Shown: positions 60,744 through 64,000 of the stretch, in pieces | How the letters are laid out: each line of letters begins with the position of its first letter | Position numbering within the stretch: the stretch's first letter is position 1 | Source: Actinomycetes bacterium | GTDB taxonomy: Bacteria > Actinomycetota > Acidimicrobiia > Acidimicrobiales > RAAP-2 | Length of the DNA: 64,000 nt | Direction of reading: 5' to 3' | Assembly (NCBI GenBank): GCA_021823525.1 | Contig: JAKANY010000008.1 | Coordinates: 1-64,000 of the forward strand | The notes under the pieces: model-generated | Databases searched by the model: none | What the model was told of the DNA's origin: nothing | What the model saw: the letters and a program-made list of their open reading frames with translations, nothing else | Translations under genes and position numbers: made by a program

Positions 60744-61974
60744 GGGATCGCGCGCCATCGCCGAGGCGGTCGCGCGCTGTCGGCCGGAGGTCGTGTGCGC
60801 CTACCCGATCTCCCCCCAGACCCACATCATCGAGGCCATCGGCGTCATGGTGAAAGAGGGCGCCCTCGCCCCGTGCGAGTACATCAACGTCGAGTCCGAG
60901 TTCGCAGCCATGTCGGTGTCCATCGGCGCCTCGGCGGCCGGCGCGCGCGCCTACACGGCCACCGCGAGCCAGGGCCTGCTGTTCATGATCGAGGCTGTCT
61001 ACAACGCTGCGGGCCTGGGCCTGCCCATCGTGATGACGCTCGCCAACCGCGCCATCGGGGCGCCGATCAACATCTGGAACGACCACAGCGACGCCATGGC
61101 CGTGCGCGACGCCGGGTGGATCCAGCTGTTCGCCGAGACCAACCAGGAGGCGGCCGACCTGCACATCCAGGCCTTCCGCCTGGCCGAGGAGCTCTCGGTG
61201 CCCGTGATGGTCTGCATGGACGGCTTCATCCTGACCCACGCCGTCGAGGGCGTCGACCTCCTCGACCAGGACGTCGTGGACGCCTTCTTGCCCCCCTACG
61301 AGCCCCGCCAGGTGCTCGACCCCGAGGACCCGGTATCCATCGGGGCGATGGTCGGTCCCGAGGCCTTCGAGGAGGTGCGCTACCTGGCGCACCTGCGCCA
61401 GCTCGACGCCCTGGACCGGATCCCCGTCATCGCCGCGGAGTTCGCGGCGGTCTCGGGCCGCGCGAGCGGCGGACTGGTGCGCCCCTACCGGCTCGAGGAC
61501 GCCGACACGGCGATCATCGCCATGGGCTCGGTGCTGGGCACGATCAAGGACGCGGTCGACCAGCGCCGCGACGCGGGCGAGCGCGTGGGCGTGCTGGGCA
61601 TCACCTCCTTCCGGCCCTTCCCCCTCGAGGCGGTGCGCGCGGCGCTGGCGGGCGTCGAGCGGGTCATCGTGGTCGAGAAGGCCTTCAGCCTCGGGATGGG
61701 CGGAGTGCTCGCCACCGACGTCGCGATGGCCCTGGGCACGAGCTCGCTGCACACGGTGGTCGCCGGGCTCGGCGGACGGCCCATCACGCTGGCCAGCCTC
61801 ACCGACATGCTGGCGCGCGCCCGCGCGGACGAGCTCGCGACGCTGAGCTTCCTCGACCTCGACGAGGGCGTCATCGCCCGCGAGCGTGCCCGCATGGCCA
61901 GCACCCGGCGCTCGGGCCCCTTCGCCGAGAACGTGCTGCGCGACCTCGGCCGTCCCCGGGAGGATCACCCATGA
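60727..61974 (+). CDS. porA: Pyruvate:ferredoxin oxidoreductase, alpha subunit
   Basis: 415 residues. AYPISPQTHIIEAIG and SEFAAMSVSIGASAAGARAYT form the pyrimidine-binding face; CMDGFILTHAVEGV, GSVLGTIKDAVDQ and VEKAFSLGMGG follow as in PorA. The sequence favours pyruvate over 2-oxoglutarate, but specificity is inference. GTG start with GGGAGGTGG SD inside porC; the stop overlaps porB by ATGA. Confidence 0.92.
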   Translation: MLQQIEGSRAIAEAVARCRPEVVCAYPISPQTHIIEAIGVMVKEGALAPCEYINVESEFAAMSVSIGASAAGARAYTATASQGLLFMIEAVYNAAGLGLPIVMTLANRAIGAPINIWNDHSDAMAVRDAGWIQLFAETNQEAADLHIQAFRLAEELSVPVMVCMDGFILTHAVEGVDLLDQDVVDAFLPPYEPRQVLDPEDPVSIGAMVGPEAFEEVRYLAHLRQLDALDRIPVIAAEFAAVSGRASGGLVRPYRLEDADTAIIAMGSVLGTIKDAVDQRRDAGERVGVLGITSFRPFPLEAVRAALAGVERVIVVEKAFSLGMGGVLATDVAMALGTSSLHTVVAGLGGRPITLASLTDMLARARADELATLSFLDLDEGVIARERARMASTRRSGPFAENVLRDLGRPREDHP

Positions 61975-62975
61975 GCGAGACGCGCGTGCACTTCTACCAG
62001 GTGGGCAGCTTCGCGGTGGGCAACCGCCTCCTCAGCGCGGACGAGCGCACCGTGCAGTCCGACCGGCGTCGCACCAACTCGATCGACTCGGGCCACCGGG
62101 CGTGCCAGGGCTGCGGCGAGGCCCTCGGCGCGCGCTACGCGCTCGACGCGGCGATGCGCGCCACGGCCAACCAGCTCGTCGCGGTCAACGCCACGGGGTG
62201 CCTGGAGGTCTTCTCGACCCCGTTCCCCGAGACCTCGTGGCAGATCCCCTGGCTCCACTCCCTCTTCGGCAACGCCCCGGCCGTCGCCACGGGCGTCGCG
62301 GCCGCCCTGCGCGTCAAGGGACGCGACCAGGTGCGCGTCGTGGGCCAGGCCGGCGACGGGGGCACCGTCGACATCGGCTTCGGCACCCTGTCGGGGATGT
62401 TCGAGCGCAACGACGACGTGCTGTTCATCTGCTACGACAACGAGGGCTACATGAACACCGGGGTGCAGCGCTCGGCCGCGACGCCCCCCGCCGCGCGCAC
62501 CGCCACCACCGACGCCGTCGGACCCGACCCAGGCAACCCCTTCGGGCAGGGCAAGGACCTGCCGCGCATCGCGATGGCCCACGGGATCCCCTACGTGGCC
62601 ACGGCCACGGTGGCCGACCTCCACGACCTCGAGCGCAAGGTGGAGCGGGCCATGTCCCTCCACGGCGCGCGCTACCTGCACGTGTTCGTCCCGTGCCCGC
62701 TGGGCTGGGGCGCGGCCTCCCACGAGACGATCCACCTGGCCCGCCTGGCCAAGGAGACCGGCATCTTCCCCGTCTACGAAGCCGAGTACGGCGAGGTGAC
62801 CGGGGTCTCCTCGATCCGCCGCCCCGTGCCCGTCACCGAGTACCTGCGCCTCCAGCGGCGCTACGCCCACCTGTTCGGGCACCCCGGGCGTCCCGACGTC
62901 ATCGAGCGGCTCCAGGCGATGGCCGACGCCAACATCGCCCGACTGGGCCTACGGGGAACCGAGGAGGACGCCTAG
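61971..62975 (+). CDS. porB: Pyruvate:ferredoxin oxidoreductase, beta subunit
   Basis: 334 residues carrying the TPP site (GQAGDGGTVDIGFGTLSG through CYDNEGYMNTGVQ) and the conserved cluster cysteines (RACQGCGEALG, NATGCLEVF; a further Cys lies near FVPCPLGW). Together with PorC and PorA it completes the catalytic core. No ferredoxin-like delta (PorD) gene intervenes; an iron-sulfur flavoprotein follows after TAG with no gap. Confidence 0.93.
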   Translation: MSETRVHFYQVGSFAVGNRLLSADERTVQSDRRRTNSIDSGHRACQGCGEALGARYALDAAMRATANQLVAVNATGCLEVFSTPFPETSWQIPWLHSLFGNAPAVATGVAAALRVKGRDQVRVVGQAGDGGTVDIGFGTLSGMFERNDDVLFICYDNEGYMNTGVQRSAATPPAARTATTDAVGPDPGNPFGQGKDLPRIAMAHGIPYVATATVADLHDLERKVERAMSLHGARYLHVFVPCPLGWGAASHETIHLARLAKETGIFPVYEAEYGEVTGVSSIRRPVPVTEYLRLQRRYAHLFGHPGRPDVIERLQAMADANIARLGLRGTEEDA

Positions 62976-64000
62976 ATGGACCGACCCTTTGCCATCACCC
63001 TGGACGTGGGCACGAGCCGGGCCAACCACACCGGATCGTGGCGCGTCGAGCGCCCCGTGTACGTCGACCGGCTCCCCCCGTGCAACGACGCCTGCCCCGC
63101 CGGGGAGAACATCCAGGGCTGGCTCTACCACGCGGAGTCGGGCGACTACGAGGCCGCCTGGCGGCGCCTGGTCGAGGAGAACCCCCTGCCCGCGGTGATG
63201 GGTCGGGTGTGCTTCCACCCCTGCGAGACCGCCTGCAACCGCGTCCAGGTCGACGAGGCCGTCGGCATCAACGCGGTCGAGCGGTTCCTCGGCGACACCG
63301 CCCTCGAGAAGGGCTGGTCGCTGCCCGGCCCGGGGCCCGACACCGGGCAGCGCGTGCTCGTGGTGGGCGCGGGACCCGCGGGCCTGTCGGCCGCGTACCA
63401 TCTGCGCCGTCTGGGCCACGCGGTGCGCCTGGTGGACTCGTCGCCGCGCCTGGGAGGCATGCTGCGCTACGGCATCCCCGCCTACCGGCTGCCGCGCGCG
63501 GTGCTCGACGCCGAGATCGCGCGCATCCTGGCCCTCGGGGTCGAGGTCGCCACCAGCCACCCGGTCCAGGACATCGAGGCCGAGCGCGTGGCCAGCGGCG
63601 CCGACGCGGTCTTCCTCGCGGTGGGCGCCCAGCTGGGCAAGCGCGTCCACATCCCGGCGGGCGACTCGAACAAGGTCGTCGACGCCGTCTCCTACCTGCA
63701 CCAGGTGGCCGACGAGGACCCGCCGCTGCTGGGGCGCCGCGTCGTCGTCTACGGCGGTGGCGACACGGCCATGGACGCCGCGCGCACCGCGCGCCGCCTG
63801 GGCGCGACCGACGCCGTGATCGTCTACCGGCGCAACCGCGACAAGATGCCCGCCCACCCCGAGGAGGTCGAGCAGGCCCTCGGCGAGGGCGTCACCGTGC
63901 GGTGGCTCTCGACGATCGATCGCTTCGAGGGCGGCCGGCTGGTCCTTGAGCGCATGCGCCTCAACCCGCAGGGCCTGCCCGAGCCCACCGGCGAGTACGA
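62976..64000 (+). CDS. GltD-like iron-sulfur FAD/NAD(P)H oxidoreductase, N-terminal part (runs off the window)
   Basis: About 341 residues are inside the window with no stop. The N-terminal Fer4_20 region reads CNDACPAGENIQGWLY and CFHPCETACNRVQVDE, binding 4Fe-4S clusters as in glutamate synthase small subunit and dihydropyrimidine dehydrogenase. Then the FAD motif VVGAGPAGLSAAYHL, GGMLRYGIPAYRLP, and the NAD(P) motif VYGGGDTAMDAARTARRLGA. ATG directly follows the porB TAG, with GAGGAGG as SD. It probably passes electrons between the Por complex (or ferredoxin) and NAD(P)H; that coupling is inference from position. Confidence 0.9.
   Translation, partial: MDRPFAITLDVGTSRANHTGSWRVERPVYVDRLPPCNDACPAGENIQGWLYHAESGDYEAAWRRLVEENPLPAVMGRVCFHPCETACNRVQVDEAVGINAVERFLGDTALEKGWSLPGPGPDTGQRVLVVGAGPAGLSAAYHLRRLGHAVRLVDSSPRLGGMLRYGIPAYRLPRAVLDAEIARILALGVEVATSHPVQDIEAERVASGADAVFLAVGAQLGKRVHIPAGDSNKVVDAVSYLHQVADEDPPLLGRRVVVYGGGDTAMDAARTARRLGATDAVIVYRRNRDKMPAHPEEVEQALGEGVTVRWLSTIDRFEGGRLVLERMRLNPQGLPEPTGEY

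Overview
The window is 64 kb of a compact, very GC-rich bacterial chromosome. Codon third positions are almost all G or C, GTG starts are common, and neighbouring genes often overlap by GTGA or ATGA or abut with no gap. The gene set (rimO-pgsA-cinA-recA, a LexA box of the GAAC-N4-GTTC type, actinobacterial add/deoA/cdd, MmpL-type transporter, SerB with two ACT domains, GTG-rich leaderless genes) points to Actinomycetota. The secreted S53 acid peptidase, Thr-rich linkers in secreted proteins and a three-subunit pyruvate:ferredoxin oxidoreductase suggest the class Acidimicrobiia; that class call is an inference. No insertion sequence, prophage, CRISPR array, rRNA or replication origin was seen. 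No gene-free stretch exceeds 300 bases.

Layout. 1-4.9 kb: partial ppa, 3-hydroxyacyl-CoA dehydrogenase, purU, kynU, ettA. 5-20.6 kb: a nucleoside uptake and catabolism island. A BMP-type binding protein and an ABC ATPase with two permeases import nucleosides. psuG-psuK cleave pseudouridine. cdd, deoA, add and punA deaminate nucleosides and split them to base plus (deoxy)ribose-1-phosphate. A PGM2-like mutase probably makes the 5-phosphate. deoC splits deoxyribose-5-phosphate to acetaldehyde plus glyceraldehyde-3-phosphate, and a two-gene aldehyde dehydrogenase probably oxidises the acetaldehyde. 20.6-23 kb: dTDP-sugar genes rmlC, rmlB and rmlA, divergently arranged. 23-29 kb: bioY, an enoyl-CoA isomerase-like gene, pepP, serB, an MFS carrier and a hexapeptide acyltransferase. 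29-33.4 kb: recA (with SOS box), cinA, pgsA, rimO and tRNA-Ser(GCU), all on the minus strand. 33.5-46 kb: accessory region with a solute-binding protein, Nudix, TauE/SafE, DUF4395, an S53 peptidase, a Thr-linker secreted protein, a set of small or unknown genes (40.9-42.8 kb), typA, tRNA-Ser(UGA) and a secreted cysteine-peptidase-like protein. 46-51 kb: ABC-2 exporter pair and an MMPL transporter. 51-59.5 kb: pheA, PLP decarboxylase, agmatinase family, alpha/beta hydrolase, DUF3048, tandem-GNAT plus PaiB, ClC channel and a tiny zinc-ribbon protein. 59.6-64 kb: small secreted protein, then porC-porA-porB and a truncated iron-sulfur flavoprotein.

Regulatory style. A TANNNT -10 hexamer lies 5-9 nt (most often exactly 6 nt) upstream of the ATG or GTG of about twenty genes, so these mRNAs are probably leaderless. 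The other promoter-proximal genes have a -10 box further upstream and a Shine-Dalgarno (SD) sequence. This spacing rule also exposes genes that conventional ORF calling misses, notably a 33-residue membrane protein at 41111-41212. Several divergent gene pairs share overlapping -10 boxes.
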